DNA of 64,000 nt from Owenia fusiformis (lineage: Eukaryota > Annelida > Polychaeta > Sabellida > Oweniidae): positions 10,734,196 to 10,798,195 of the forward strand of contig CAIIXF020000004.1 of the NCBI GenBank assembly GCA_903813345.2, in the 5' to 3' direction. The notes beneath the pieces were generated by a model. That model was given only the letters and a program-made list of their open reading frames with translations. It was not told where the DNA came from and did no database searches. Below, piece after piece: positions 26,601 through 41,600 of this stretch. Both the position numbers and the translations under genes were made by a program. Each line of letters opens with the position of its first letter. Position 1 is the stretch's first letter.

Positions 26601-29600
26601 ATATGTCATAAAGATTTCACGTTATCGCAATATACATGTAGCCGCGTCCCCTTTGTCTTTATCCTTCCAAACGCAAACGGCAGATAAGAGGGGTTCTTAG
26701 TGATTGATCTGATGCTTAATAAGCCACTTACAAGATACAGTTTTAAATATTGATATTGTGTAAAGTTTTAACACATAGGCGTAACCAGGGGGGGGGGGGT
26801 GCGATTCGTGAATGATCGCACCCCCCCCCCCCTGCTTAACCAATAGAGAAGGAAGAAGAAAGGAGCTTTGAATGGCTTTCATTTGAAACTTCTAGTTCAA
26901 TTTTGAAGGAATTTGCAATGTCTGGTTCACATTTGCTCAAATTCATCGTCCGGCCTCCGGCCGATTGTGCATTTTGTTTAGAATTGTTTTCATGTTTGAA
27001 AAAACACTCAATCGGCCGGCCCCCGGCCGATGAATCGGAGCAAATATGACCCAGGCATATGAGGGGCAACATTTTAGATATAGTATTGTTTGAAATCCTG
27101 GGAAAATGCACTCCCCCAATTTTGCAAATCTGGTCTGCGGTGCTAATGAACCCTCTAATTTGTTTCCGTTTACATGAGCAACTAACAGATATGTTTATTC
27201 TCATTCTGTCTCAGCTTGATTTTAATTAAATTTTACCCCCACCCTTCGAACGTCTTTGTCTCTCTCATTTTTGCAACCCTACATTCAGTTTCTTTTTAAA
27301 CCAAATCAAGAAATATCCGTCCACATATCAGATATTAAACCAATAGTTGTTCATTATAAGAACAACCATATATTATATTTATAGATCATAAGCTATTTTT
27401 AATTTCAGCTATAAAATTAGTCCTCTCTCCCCTCCTCTATCTCTAGATACGCAGAGTTTCTAGACCGGCTAAGCACGTCTAAAAATTACTAGAAATTCCA
27501 CAATTTATACAGTGATATGGATTTCATGTTTCTATTGAATCCCTTATTTTGAAGTCTAGCTAAATAATCGAGTTTGATTTTAAACGTTTTCGGGGATCCG
27601 GGCAGAACTCAGGATATAGTACTTGAGTACATTTGCATTCAAAATAATTCAAAATTGCAAATATCATGGAAGTTGATTGCAATTATGTTCGATGATCGTC
27701 AACATGAAAGAACAATATGTCTGAATAATTAGCTATTAAACATCTTTATCAAAACTTTCCTACACTTTTAAATGTTGATCTTGTCAAAGAGTACTCTCCA
27801 TCTGAGATTCAGATGTAGATCGAAAATCAAATTGATTTCAAAGGTATTTATAGATGGTTTACATGAGGGGTTCTGTCCATGGTGTATTCCTTTCATAACA
27901 AAGAGTTGTTTTGCCTCCGGGGTCCTTAATTATTCAATTTTAAATAGTAACTAATAAGATTAAACAGATCAAAAAGACTCGGGGCACTGCCGTCGCCCCA
28001 TCATGATCAATACAGGTGACAATAAGCGACACATGTTTCAGCGTCATGATAGTAAACCATGACATCTCAAATCTTCCCAGCCCTTGATTTTTGAGATCTT
28101 TCATCCCAGCTCATATTTAATCTAATTGGGGTCATAAAACTTGTGTAACTGTGCCTGTTGCATCCTCGCTGGAAGGGTATTTTACAAGTATAAATGAAGT
28201 CCTTTGAAGAAGGATGTGCCTGTTGTTAAATACATGTACAATGCCTTACTACATTATGTAATGTATTGACATTAAGGTAGATGATTACATGATAACAATC
28301 ACACTTATTGACATTCATAACTCTTCCCATCTGACATGCTCAGATCACAGAATATGCCTCATTATATCAGAGCATGTTTCAGGCGTTTCAGACCCATAGC
28401 CAGGATTTGCCAAGGGGTGGGTTACTTTTTTAAGAAATTCCAGGGGGAGTTTACTTTTGGCAATGTTAGTTCATAAATGAGCAAAATAATTTAAAAGGTG
28501 CTCAGTATGGGGTAAAAAATGCAATTTTGGTCACGGAGGGGGGGGGGGTCGCTAGAACCAATCTATCCCCCTGTATTCGGGCCTGCATGTGCTATCTACA
28601 TATTTGACAATTTGATTGACACGGTTCAAAGTGGACTTTGTTAATTATTCAAACTGTTTTGATATCTAGGGATATGCGTCCAAGTTAAAATCACTCGAAA
28701 TCAGGGTAGATAAACCTAAGAAAAACACATTTCTTGTTTTCATTTGATCTTTAACATGATCCTGTAAAAATGTCAGATTTAGCAAAATACATAGGCGATC
28801 TCCATCTGCACACATCTACTCATTTCGACTAAGCTATTGCCTATACTTACACGCACACGCATACTTTTAAATTAATTTTATTTTGATAATGATTTAAAAA
28901 ACACAAATTATTATTAACACGAAATTAAAATGATTGTTATATTCCAATCCTAGTAAAGTATAATCAAGCGCGACTATAGGGCATAACAACATATGGCCGA
29001 TCTAATTATACTGTTTGTTTTGATAAGGCTGTGCAAAGAGATATCAAAACTCTTGACACGCTCTTTACACGCGAGGTCTTTGCACCTCTTGACACGTCTT
29101 GGAATCTCTAGATACGCGGAGTTCCTAGACTATCTTTGCACGTCTAGAAATTGCTTGGAATTTCACATTTGACGCAGTGCTAGTAATCGCCGGTATAGGT
29201 CAGCAGTCATAGGTCAAAGACAAATCACAAGAGGTGCTGTGACCTGGGTTTGAACCCAAGACCTCTACTTTTCAGCCTGAAGCCAGACTCCCTGCTTTTA
29301 TAGACCAATGCCTTAACCACTAGGCCAACCCGGCGACCACAGACGTATTCCAATCAAGAAATTGTAAATTTAAATTTCTTTAAAAAAATTCAGATATTTG
29401 AAAAATAATGTTTCCCCGGGAGAGGTCTATTTTCCAAGGGAGGTGGTACCAAAATGATTTTTTTTCATGTTCCACTATAGATTTTGGTCGATTTTTAGTA
29501 TGTTATTTCATATGCATATATGTATTGAAAAACAACATTTAATTACTATTGCAATTAGTTTTGGGTCAAATGTTACTTTGACGGGACTAATAATGAAAAA

Positions 29601-32600
29601 TATTATGTTGGTTTACTACTTTATGTACATCGATGTAAGTGCATGCATTTAAATTAATTGAATTGACACAACTCAAAAATTTAATGTAATGGAAAATAAT
29701 ACCTATCTTTGAAATAGTCAGGTGCTGGCATGCTGTTCCTTAACTCGTATGTGCTGTCGAATAAATGCCACGAATTAAAGGTAGTGAAAATATGGATTTT
29801 CAATGTAATTAAACCCCACTTTGGTAACAACATGACATGATAAACTGTTAACTATCTTAAAAGAACAGTGAACTATTTTATTTTTGTTTTAAAAATTCAT
29901 GAATCATGAGCCATTTACCTTTCATGAGAAATATCGTGAGGTTTAAGTTAAATAAACAATTCGTATTGGATCTTAGAAGAACTAGTAGCCTCGGGCCAAG
30001 GCCGTCGACTATTTTCCTCCTAAAACCAGATGCGCATGGTTTATTCATATCTGAAATAATCAGTACAAGCTTTTTTACTTAATAAATTAGTGAAATATTA
30101 CCACTTAGCCACATTACAGTACTTGCATTTTGAAGGATGCAATTGGTTTGTATATGTCATTTTAACTTCTAGCCGTCCCATGATTGAATGTTAGATTTCC
30201 TTTGAAATTTAAATAACGTAAAATTGATACCCCTGATATCCTCTTTGACCGAGTCGTGGATATCATATACGATCACTTGCTTTGACTTGGTTGCAGCTCG
30301 CGGGAAGATCTGACTTATAAATCCAGGTATATCCTCGAATTATCAGCGTAATTCCTGCGTGTTCATTTCTATTATCCATCATTATGACACATCATTAATG
30401 GAATTGTTAGTAATGTAATGCAATTTAGAATGCCTCGTAATCTGGTATGAAATCATTTTTAAAATTGTTTGTGAAAACGTCGAAGAAAATGACATTGTAA
30501 TGATTCCTAATGAATTTTATGAAATGGTATAACTCTCATAAACTAGAGTAAAGGTTGATTTGAAGTTGTTATAAAATCAGCTTTGAAAATATTCTTACCA
30601 AGCCGACCATAGGCTTAAGTTTTATTGACATTGTTAGTAATATATTATGAACTAACAGTTCTTTGTAAAATGTGATTTATATGAAAGAATAACCTTGAAG
30701 AATTGTTTTTGAAAAATTCAAGGGAAATAACATCGTCATAATTCCACTCGGATGTAATGAAATTTTAACATGTCTTATGAACTTGATGTCAGATTATGAT
30801 GAAATTGTAATGAAATCCAAAGTATATGAGAAAATTCATCTTGTTGTGATACCCATTAGATGTAATGCAATCCTAAATTGCCTCAGAGTCTGGATTTTGA
30901 AAACATCAAAAGAATAACATTGTATTGATTTTCATTGGATGTTATGAAATGTCAAATGCCTCATAATCCAGAGCCAAGATTGAAATTAAATTGAAATGAA
31001 TTCAACTTTGTAGATAACATTGAAATTAGTTGTAATGAACTTTTCAAACGTCTCTAAATCTGAATTAAAGATTGTTAAAAAGTTGTAGTTAAATTAATTT
31101 GGAAGAATTGGAATCAATCGAATAAAAATAACATTGCAATGATTCTTATTTGATGTTTAAATTATAATCTTCCTCGTAATCTCAATTCAAGTGATTTTGT
31201 AGTGAAATTGTAATGAATCGACCTAGAAATGGCATATGAAAATAACAATGGACTTCAAAATGTTAGTTCTCTAATCACTAATAGGCAGTGTGTAAAGTAT
31301 AAAAAGCGTGTACATATATTTCAGTACAATTAAAAATCCAAATTTCTAATACCCCCCTAGCTTGACATAGGTGTTGCTGTCGTCATCTATCTGAGCTTCG
31401 TCGCCTTGATAACATAAAAGTCAAAATTTAGGATATTACAACATCACTTAATGCTTATAAAGGTTATATTATACATTACTAAAATTTATGTTAGCAAATA
31501 GGGTAAAAAAAAGTAAATGTCCAAAACATAATTTCCGACATTACGTATATAACGTGTGTACACCAATGAAACAATTCTGTGTAAAAAGCCTCAAAAACAC
31601 GTTCAATGATTAGATTGGCTTTCACAAACCATCATGTAATAACAATGTTTTTGTAAGATCCTTCCAATAAGCAAAATATGTTGATTTCGACATTGAAAAT
31701 CACATTTGAAATAAAACACATACGCTTAACGTATCACATTTACCATTTCGTTAGATACTAAAATGATAATTAAATGAATGGTACTTCGATCAAAAAATTG
31801 TGCTTTTTATATAGAAAATGCAATTTAACAGCTAAAAGATCCCACTTAAGCTGCTTCTTTCTTTTGAATAGAGACCATTATGTTATACTTTCGATTATTC
31901 ATTTCTTCAAATCCAATCTCCAGATCTAGGGAAAATATAAGCCCACGGTTTTTGTCCTAAAAATGTATATCTTATGATGTTAATCTACCACATGCATACC
32001 CTTTATGGTAAACAAAAACAATGTGTTGTTTTTTATAGGAAAGTAAAAAATGCATTAAGAAGTCTTCGTCGTGCTACCTTGACCTACTTTTGACCCATTC
32101 GACCTATTTTTGAGATCCGACTGCCCCACTATCCATTAGTGTTATAAATACGGTATCCACATTAAGGCAAAAAGTACAACAACGAATTCGTTTTGCGATA
32201 ATAATAATGGCCCTTATGAGTATCTATTACAGGTCACGTAATCCATTGTTGCCTGATTTATAGCAAAAAACATTGACTTTTGCAGGCCGGTGACGATGCG
32301 CTTTTTAATAGATCTAATATATTAGAAGCAAATGGGTAAAAATAAAATTGATACCATACCATACGCCTATTCGTTTAACAATTAAATAGTAAAGCATTTT
32401 TTGAAAACATAGATCTGCCAGATTATTTGCAAAAACTTCCCACTCAACTCCCTTCGTCTAATAACCATAATGCGTTTTAAGGCATGTGCATTACTTACCT
32501 GGATTTGTTATTGAGTATAAAGTTGTGTTTAATTTCTTTAATCCGTCATCAAGATATAACCTCGGCGATTCCATGTGGTTGTAAACCTGAAAGGAATCAT

Positions 32601-35600
32601 TGGTTTCATAAAAAACACGTTTCGACCCTTAGTTTCAAAGTTAGATAATTCTCAATTACTTCAGCTAGTGTTATATTCACAAATACAATTAATATAATTC
32701 TATACCGTACATAAACAAACAACAAGGACCACCATGTCTAAAATGCAATAATTGCTATGTAACATCGACCTCCTCATAGAAATCTTAAGTTAAACGTAAT
32801 TATTTGCTAACACATTCACAAAAGAAACCTACTATTACTTCTCATATCTAAAATGTATTAAAATGTAATGCAGCAATTATAAGAAATATAGTTTATTTGA
32901 ATCAATACATTTGTAAAAAAACTTCCAAATTCAGACTGAACCTTTCTTCATCTTGTGGCAAAAATTACAGGTCGCTGAATGGATTGAAGAGCCATATGGC
33001 TCTGACCCATGGTCTAAAATATTTTGTCCACATCTTACAGAAAATGTCAAAATATGATTTAACTTGACTCTTCTCGTGACATTGTAATATAATAAAAATA
33101 AAAAAAAATATCGTAGATTATATAGCATATTATCTATTTATTGGCTTTGAATATGAGAACTGTAATTCTAAATCCCTGGAGAGACTATCACTTTTCCTGT
33201 CTAGGCATGCTCTTCGTGAAATCATCCAGATATGTTCGAAAATACAATTTTCTATCATCGGAACTTAGCCATTTTTGCTTTCTCATATTAATAATATGGC
33301 ATATTTGTCCATTTTTCGTAAATAGTTTTGTCAAAGGTCCTTGTGCAGTATGGCAAGTGATTTTAGGCAGTCATATATTTCACCTTGAGTACTTTCTCGC
33401 CATAAATACAATGTTTTTTTTTTATTAAAACAAAATGTTTTCTTTCAAGTAAAGTCCCCGTGATAGTAAAATATAAATCCAACTCTTTAAAAAAGGTTAT
33501 GGATTATGGTCCCAGCACCTTGGCACTTTTTAAAAAATGCTAGGCTTATTTTCTAATAAAAAGAGGATCTCGTTTTTCTCAATTTAAACATATCAAAAGT
33601 TTATTCTACACTATATTAACAATTTCTGAAAAGGGGATGCGTATTGAAATGCGTTAAAGTTAAGAACTGCATACCCCATGTTATTTTCCCGTAGGGAAAA
33701 CTCGTGCTATCCATTGTTTTCAGCATCATTTTGTTAATCGAAATTGATATCTTCAAAACTAGCATTTCAATACCACTATAATTTTGAAGATGTTTCGATC
33801 CCTTGTTGAATTATCTTTTCATGCAATAAAAGTCAGAAAAATAAGATCCTCTTTTGAGTAAATAGGTTCAATTGGTTAAAAAATGTTGTCATCTCTATTC
33901 ATAATTTTTCGAATTGTTTGATATTTTTATCATCATGGGTAATTCACTTGAAAGAAAACATATTGTTTTAATAAAAAAACAATATATTTATGCCCAGAAA
34001 GTACTCATAGTGAAAGACGTGACTGTCTAAAATCACTTGCCATACTGCACGTGGTCTTTCGATGTACTGACTGGTTTATTAGGTAAATTCCAAGAAACAC
34101 AGATTTTTTTATTATAGTTTTGAATGATTTTATGTTGGAGAATGTCTCCAAGGAAAATGATATATCTCTTAGTTTCCAAAGTTGATGCTATGCAAGCATA
34201 GTAATTTTTTCTCCATTGAACATTCCTTAATTTTTGAGAGAGTTATTCCAAAATTAGTAGGTGGCATTTTTGTGTCACCCTGTACGATATTTGTTGAATT
34301 TTCAGCAGCCATTTTGAGAAGAAGACTTGAAAAATACAGTATACATAGAAAGCAAATGCTCGATAAACTTGAATCACACGGCAATCCAATTAAACACCTT
34401 TTCAACATGGAGGACGATTCCTTTTTTTCCATTATTGTATGTCTTGTGAAAATAATGTATGTATCTTTATTTCCCACATATATGTGGATTTCATATAAAC
34501 TTATATTACAGGCGCATTGACACTAGTATTCTGCTAGCGTCATTAATAATAACATCACAATTTTAAAGGTACAAGGTTAAATAAGAAAACAATACAATCA
34601 TGTGGTTAATTTTGTGCAGTGTTCGGAAATGGAGGTACCAATGATACATTATTTTCCCTTATCAATCAATCAACATAGTGTAAATACTCTGTAACTACAG
34701 TTGTTGAGATCTCTGTGTTTGAGTATGGTGGTTTGCAGATCATAGCACTGACGTTCGGTAAACGACTGAATTCTTCATCTTGGTTTAAGTTGAGGGCTCT
34801 GATTACTTTCTCTCTTTGCGAGTTGTGGTTGGCGCACTCTTGAAGAATATGTGAAATAGTGTCATTGTAAAGCATTCCACATTTTTCACACAAAGATTCC
34901 CTATTTTCGAGTGGCATTGATATCACCTTCGCCATTGTTAATGATTCTCTCAGTATCGTATGGTCCTTTAGAGCAGTTTTCCATAATTGGTGTTCTCTTA
35001 ATCTGTTTGTTGGTATCCGTGCATCTGTTCTGTTTGCTCTATTTTCAGAGCATATTTGTGTCTGTTTTACCTGATATCTGCAGATTTTATTCCATAGCTT
35101 GTTTGGTGGAAAGTATCCATTGTCAAGATAGTTCAACAATAGTCTTCAAGGTTGTGCTTTTCGAGCACATTCCATATATCCGGTATATAACCTTTCTGTA
35201 CAATTTTATTGGTTTTTAGATGATTTGAATGTGCTCTGAATAAGAAAACGTCCTTAGTTATTGAGGTTTGATTCATGTTGCATAGCCTTCCCAGGAACGA
35301 AAGTTTCCTACTGTGCTTTCAATGGGCATGGTGTCTGTGAGGCCATGAACATCATCTGTTCTGGTTGTTTTACTCAATTCTAGGAGATTTTTAAGTACTA
35401 GCCTTTGGGCTCTCTCTAGTTCAAGTATATTGCTGTTAGTTAGATTGTGCCAGAGTTCACATCCATAAAGCGCAGACGGTATGCAAATTGAATTTATCAG
35501 TTTGAGACCAGTTAGCGGATTAAGACCCTTGGGATGTACCCCTATGCCAACTAGGGACGCAAACGAGCCTCTCATCTTCTGACACGCATTGGTGATAGTG

Positions 35601-38600
35601 CGTTGGCGCTCTAGTGTTGATTGAAACAAGTTTTCAAGATGTTTCATTTTTTCCGTTTCATTCATCTCCCCTATTTCTGTTGTCCATCTTCGAGTTAGGC
35701 GTAATTTTTCATTTGTCTGTTTTGATTCTCCAAAAGTCATAATTGATGGTTTTCCTACTTTGAAATTAAAACGCCATTGTTTGGAGTAATCAATGACTAT
35801 TGACATCATGCGATCTAATGCTTGTTTGGTGTTAGCTATTAGAGCAATGTCGTCCGCATATGTCGCAATGCAGCAACGGATGTCGTGCATCATTGTTCCG
35901 TAACCTGAGTTTTCTATCATAATCAGGAGTTCGTCAATGTAAATGGTATACAGCCAGCCAGATAGAATTCCGCCCTGCCTCACAGATTGTTCAATTGGAA
36001 ACCACTCTGACTGATACCCTTTAAATACTATAGCACCCGTGTTTATATTGTTCATCAAGGATGTTCCAGAAGCGCCCGCGGATTCCTAGATGATGCAGCT
36101 TTAGAAACAGACCAGAGTGATACACGGTATCGTAGGCTTTGGCGCTGTCAAAACAGGAAATAAACGTTTTTTGACCGCGTTCTTTGTTATAATATATTGT
36201 CTCCAGAATGTTAAAATTACATGAGTATCACAATCACCATGCATGTGCTCATACATGATACATATTTATTTGTTCATTTATTTACTTATTTATTTATTAT
36301 GAAGTATTAACTGTGTGTGTTGTTATATACTGTTTTCTGTTGTATATTGTAAAATTAGTGTTTACTTTGTTTACACTTAACCCTTTATGGGTATGCATGT
36401 GTAATAAAGTTCATGAATCTAAATCTATGTGAGAACTACAGACCATTAATTTTCTATTAATTTTCCATTGCTTTTTGAAAATAATATTATTATATTGTTT
36501 GAATCACTATTACTATCACTATATTTTAAAAGCCCTAACGAAATTTATGGACCCGTGACTTCTATTTTAGCTAAGAATCGTTTCCTTAGGCTCTAGGTCA
36601 GATATGGTCACGCGTAGGCATCCGAAAGGGGAGGGATACGTTTCTATTTTTAAGTCGCGGAATTTGTCCATACATGAAGCTTAGAAAAAATGACACTCGA
36701 AGGAAAAAAGATTGTGCTCTGGCGAAAGAGTTTTCGAAGTCACTTTAACGGGTGGTCTAGCTACACGCCCTTGTGACACCATTAGGAAATGAGTTAGAGA
36801 AGTGAATGATTAAATCCATCTGTTTTCAACTAAAAAAAAAATTAATTTCATGAAAGATATATGGTTTTAAATGGACTATTGACTAAACAAAATACCTTCA
36901 TACTTTTCTGTTAAAGTTGACTACGAAAGGGAGTGCAAAGTGTACCATAATTTTACTGCTTCCCGTATAAGTCATCTCACAAGGTGTTGCCTGATCAGCC
37001 AACTACTGACAATGCGCCTCAAACCATTCGTGCCAATAACATGTCACTTACCGTAAAAAGAACGCTAAATATAGCTCTCCCATTAGGTTTTCCCACCGCG
37101 TCCTTGTATTCGACATACATATTTGTATTCCATGTCATAATTTGCAACTGTAAAATATGAAAGTAATACTACATGACGTTAATCAGACATAAAATTTAAG
37201 TAAATACACTCGCATTTAGAGAGGTTTCGCACAAGGGTTAGCACCCGTATCTCGTTGCGTTTATGGATACGTATTTCAATAAATTTCGGTTCGCAGTATT
37301 TTTGGAAATATGAATTAGAAATGCATCTCAATCTGCGACGAATAGTAGTCCGAACAAGAGTCAAATAAATGATTTCATCTGCATTAAGATTTCACAATGT
37401 GCAGATTAAACATAGGGATACGACCTATGACGTACATTTTCTGCATCGGTTTTCTGAAGCAACGGCCGTCGAAGAGAAAAATTATTGTAAGCTTAAAATG
37501 CGCAGTAACACTAGCTTGTGTTCTTAACTCTTCCAACACGGAGCCACAAGTGACCAAAGGTCAAGGCCGAAAGTGTATAAAAATCGAAGTAAGATAAATA
37601 GCCATATATGATTGCAACCGGTTAGTATGAAAGTAAACATATGATTAAACTTATGAAGAATTGCTATCTTGTTACAAATACATTCGGATAAGTAAACATT
37701 TTACCTCAAGTGGTTTTTGTTCGCCATCTATGATGTGCTCTGCAGGCCACTTAAATATGGACTCATGTACCCTGTACTGTCCGGGCAGGGCACCAAGGTC
37801 GTAAAACACCAAATAATGCTTCGTTGGAATCGTCATTAGAACTGAAGTATAGAAAATGAGAACGTAGTGATCATTTTAAATGTGTATATTTTATATATTA
37901 TGTGTTACTATAATTTTATAATAGAGTCGTTAAAACAGCTTCCTTTGATGAGGGCTGTCAAGGTCCATACATAACGGCTGTACATAATAGATGTATTCAA
38001 TACCAGCGAGTTCCATCAATCCTATACCTTTTATATGTTGTATATGATCTTAAGGTCAGACTTGATTTTCTCGAACGATTTTCTTTTTTTGTTATTTCAC
38101 GAGTTGTAAGCAGAATTCCCAAGACATTTGTATCACAAACCTGTCATATATTCTAGAAAAGCTACAAGTTTGCGAACAAATAGTTCAAGTTCAACGGAAT
38201 TGTCGATTTTATACTTCACTTAGACAGCGAAGCATTTTTGGCACTCAAAAATTTATTGTGAAAGATAATTGACAATTTACCATATAATGTCAAAAATATA
38301 CCTCCCTAGGTCACGTTAACCTCAATTTGTTGACCTTTGTTGACCTCATTAAAAAAACTTTCTTGGGTAGGTTGAATGGTTTATAGAAATACCAGCAATA
38401 TTGAAATCAGACAAGTGATAAAAAGCCAGAGGGGGGGGGGTCAGAATGACTTCATAAAGGTTAAAAAGAAAGTTAATCGACAATTATTCGCGAATCGCGT
38501 TCTCTTCACGAATTTTAGAAAAACGTTTAATTAAAAAACTACTTGAGGGACGAAGAAAATTACATTTTAATTAATTGTCTAATTAGTGTATTTTGGCACC

Positions 38601-41600
38601 TTGTTTATCATGTAAAATCTCATTAATCTTTTGTTATATATAAGTGATTATTTTGATATAGGTCTCTTGCCTGCTCGTTAAAATATAAGTGCGTTTACTC
38701 TTATAATCATATTGCTCTAGTCTAGAAATATAGTTCGAAGATATTCATTAAAAACAAAATATTGAACAGTTGTGTGATTAATGTGAAAATTAAAGAAAAT
38801 GACCTGGACTTTGATCTTGACCTTTGACGCTAAAAACTCTTATATAGTCAACTGACCTTTTAAGATCTTCTTGGATTGATGTATCTTATTTTATATAGTT
38901 AAAATGACGATCTTGCAGGCAGCAGGCAGGCAGGCGGGCGGGTAAGTGTGTAGAGCAGGGGCGTGCAGGCATTTATTTTCGATATTGTCTTCTTGACTCT
39001 TGACTTTGTATCAGGATATAATCATATTCATATTTTATAATTTTGAAATTTGGCTTAGAATCTGAACCAGAAATCTGAACTCTTCATTACTGGAATCCTG
39101 AGACTTTGTCAAGATGTTTGTAAAACATTTTTGGTCAAATTGAAGCAAGTTCAAATTGGCCTATGTTACCGTTTTTGCGTCAACTAACCTTCGAGGTCAT
39201 TTTGTATAGCAAACGCTCATTACTGTATTTTATTTGCATTCAACCTGTATTTCATATTTTTACAATCCATAATTTTCTTTGGTCCCACTGACTTAACATG
39301 GGATACCATAAAATAGCGCTTTTTCATATTTCGAAACAACACAACACCTAAACGGGAAATCAGATCGAAATTAAGTTTTCATATTCGGATTCCTGAGAAA
39401 ATAGTACACCTTTTCATAACTCACACGTTAAATTTAGAGAAGTTTGTTTTGCACTTCATTTTGCACACCATACCTAAAATTCTGGTCAAAATACTGTCTG
39501 ACGCCAAAGGCCAAATCCTATTAACATACCCTTGGCTATCGGTATACTAAATGTCGAAGACTGTCATTAACACTGTTCCACAGCTGGATGACTGCAACTG
39601 CAGTTAGAGTCACGCTGAAATCCTTTCGTTTTCAATAAACCTCCGATTCCGATTCTAACCTACAGTGGGGATCATAAAGAATTGCAAAAGCTATGAAAAT
39701 TACATGCTGTCGCACATGTAATAAATTCTTACCTCAGTGTATTCAGTGCTCTATTTTCTCCGTCTTAGTAAGTCCAAATATAGTGGAATTTGTGTCCCTA
39801 ATGACAAATAAGAACTTCAAAAGTCGAATTGGATATTCACATGTTATGCCGACTCTTCAAATGTTGAGGTGATTTTGTCGCCCGATTGCGCCGGAACAGA
39901 GGATTGGCTCCCAGAATGCAACATGACACGTGCCAGCTTTCAAAATGCTGTTCCGCCATTTTGAAACCTGTCATGAGTAAATATGGTTAACTGATGTTGC
40001 ATTCTGGGAGTCAACCGTCTTTGGATAACAAACATGGCGATTCATGAAAACATTCATTCGATTTGGTAGGGATTTATCCATTATTTGCAGGTATGAAGCT
40101 TTGGATTCATTTATTGTGCTACTTTAGTGAACGGGAATTATTTTTCTACCGCTTGGGAGAGTTTGAGACACGAAACTTGGAAATAAGCTCATTGTGACAA
40201 CTTGTGAACGTTGAGTTTTATTTTTGTCCCCCACTGTAAGTAGAATCCGGATTCCAAAAGCCACGATTGTAAATAACCACAAATAAATGCTCAAACAACC
40301 GCAATATTGGAGAATTTTAAAGGAAATGGCTTCACTTAGAATAACTCTAACTGACGTTGATGATGGCGTAATCATGACGTAGCTAATCAAATTCAATTAG
40401 AGTCATTCTCATTGAAGCCGTTTTTAAAATTCCAGTTTCCAGTCTGTATCTCGTATTTCACAAGTCATGATTTTCGTAAGCCTCGGTCCGTTGTCTTAAC
40501 ATTGGAAATCATTGAGATTTCAAAACGCTTTAAGTTCCGAATCAGAAGTCGAATCGAATTTTGGTTTGCATATTTATATTCCTGGTGAGTCTTACAACTT
40601 TTGCATAACTCATAAATTAAATGTGGAGATATTTTTGTTTACCTTCTTTTTGACACTGTTTTTTCATTAAACGGTACGAGTTATTTACCCTCCGGACTGA
40701 GTTTTTTTGGAAGAAACATGATGGCAAAAACAGAGCAAAAACATTAAAGGACAACTGATAAATGTGGTCAAATAGTAAAAAGTCAAGATTTGATCTAGTT
40801 CTTGAAAAAGAAGAAGAAGAAGAAGAAGAAGAAGAAGAAAAAGAAGGAGGAGGAGAAGAAGAAGAAAAAGACGAAGAAAGAGGGGAATGAGAAGAAGAAG
40901 AAGAAGAAGAAGAAGAAGAAGAGGGAGGAGAAGAAGAAGGAAAATACGAAGAAAGAGGGGAATGAGATGAAGAAGAAGAAGAAGAAGAAGGAGAAGAAGA
41001 AGGAAAACACGAAGAAAGAGGGGAATGAGAAGAAGAAGAAGAAGAAGAAGAAGAAGAAGAAGAAGAAGGAGGAGGATGCCTAGGAGAAGAAGAAAAAAAG
41101 ACGAAGAAGAAGAAGAAGGACGAGAAAGAGAAGGAGGAGGAGAAGAAGAAGAAGAAGAAGAAGAAGAAGAAGAAGGAGGAGAAAGAGAATGAGAAAGAGA
41201 AGGAGAAGAAGAAGAAGAAAAAGAAGAAGAAGAAGAAGAAGAAGAAGGAGTATGAAGAGAAAGAGAAGGAGGAGAAGAAGAAGAAGAAGAAGAAGAAGGA
41301 GAAGGAGGAGGAGGAGGAGGAGGAGGAGGAGGAGAGGAAGAGGAGAGGGGGAGGAGGAGGAGAAGAAGAAGAAGAAGAAGAAGAAGAAGAAGAAGAAGGA
41401 GGGGGAGAAGAAGGAGAATAATAAGAAGAAAAAGAAGAAGGAGGAGGAGGAGGAGGAGAAGGAGAAGAAGAAGACGAAGAAATGATGATATTGTGAAAAT
41501 AAACATGACTCCATCTGTCGATCAAAAAATATTTTAAGTGTTTGTAAATATTCAAATCTAGCTGAAAAGCTGAAAACAGCTGAAAACTCCGGAAAAGTGT

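Larger units (their letters stand above)
21858..29179. mobile_element. CACTA-like (EnSpm) transposon, about 7.3 kb, no transposase seen
   Basis: The left end starts CACTGCGTGAAATATGGG and the right end, reverse-complemented, starts CACTGCGTCAAATGTGAA. The 3-bp word CTA flanks both sides (21855-21857 and 29180-29182). CACTR termini with a 3-bp duplication are diagnostic of CACTA elements. Both ends carry many short subterminal words (CTTGACACG, CTTTACACG, CTTTGCACC, CTAGACGTG) in both orientations, within 21858-22090 and 29040-29179. The interior holds other repeats (23254-24699) and no transposase. It could alternatively be two separate elements that share termini. Confidence 0.6.

Noticed and set aside
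29225-29340. Functional tRNA gene
   Set aside because: A and B boxes are present but the stems do not pair as a tRNA and the anticodon is unclear; a SINE fits better.
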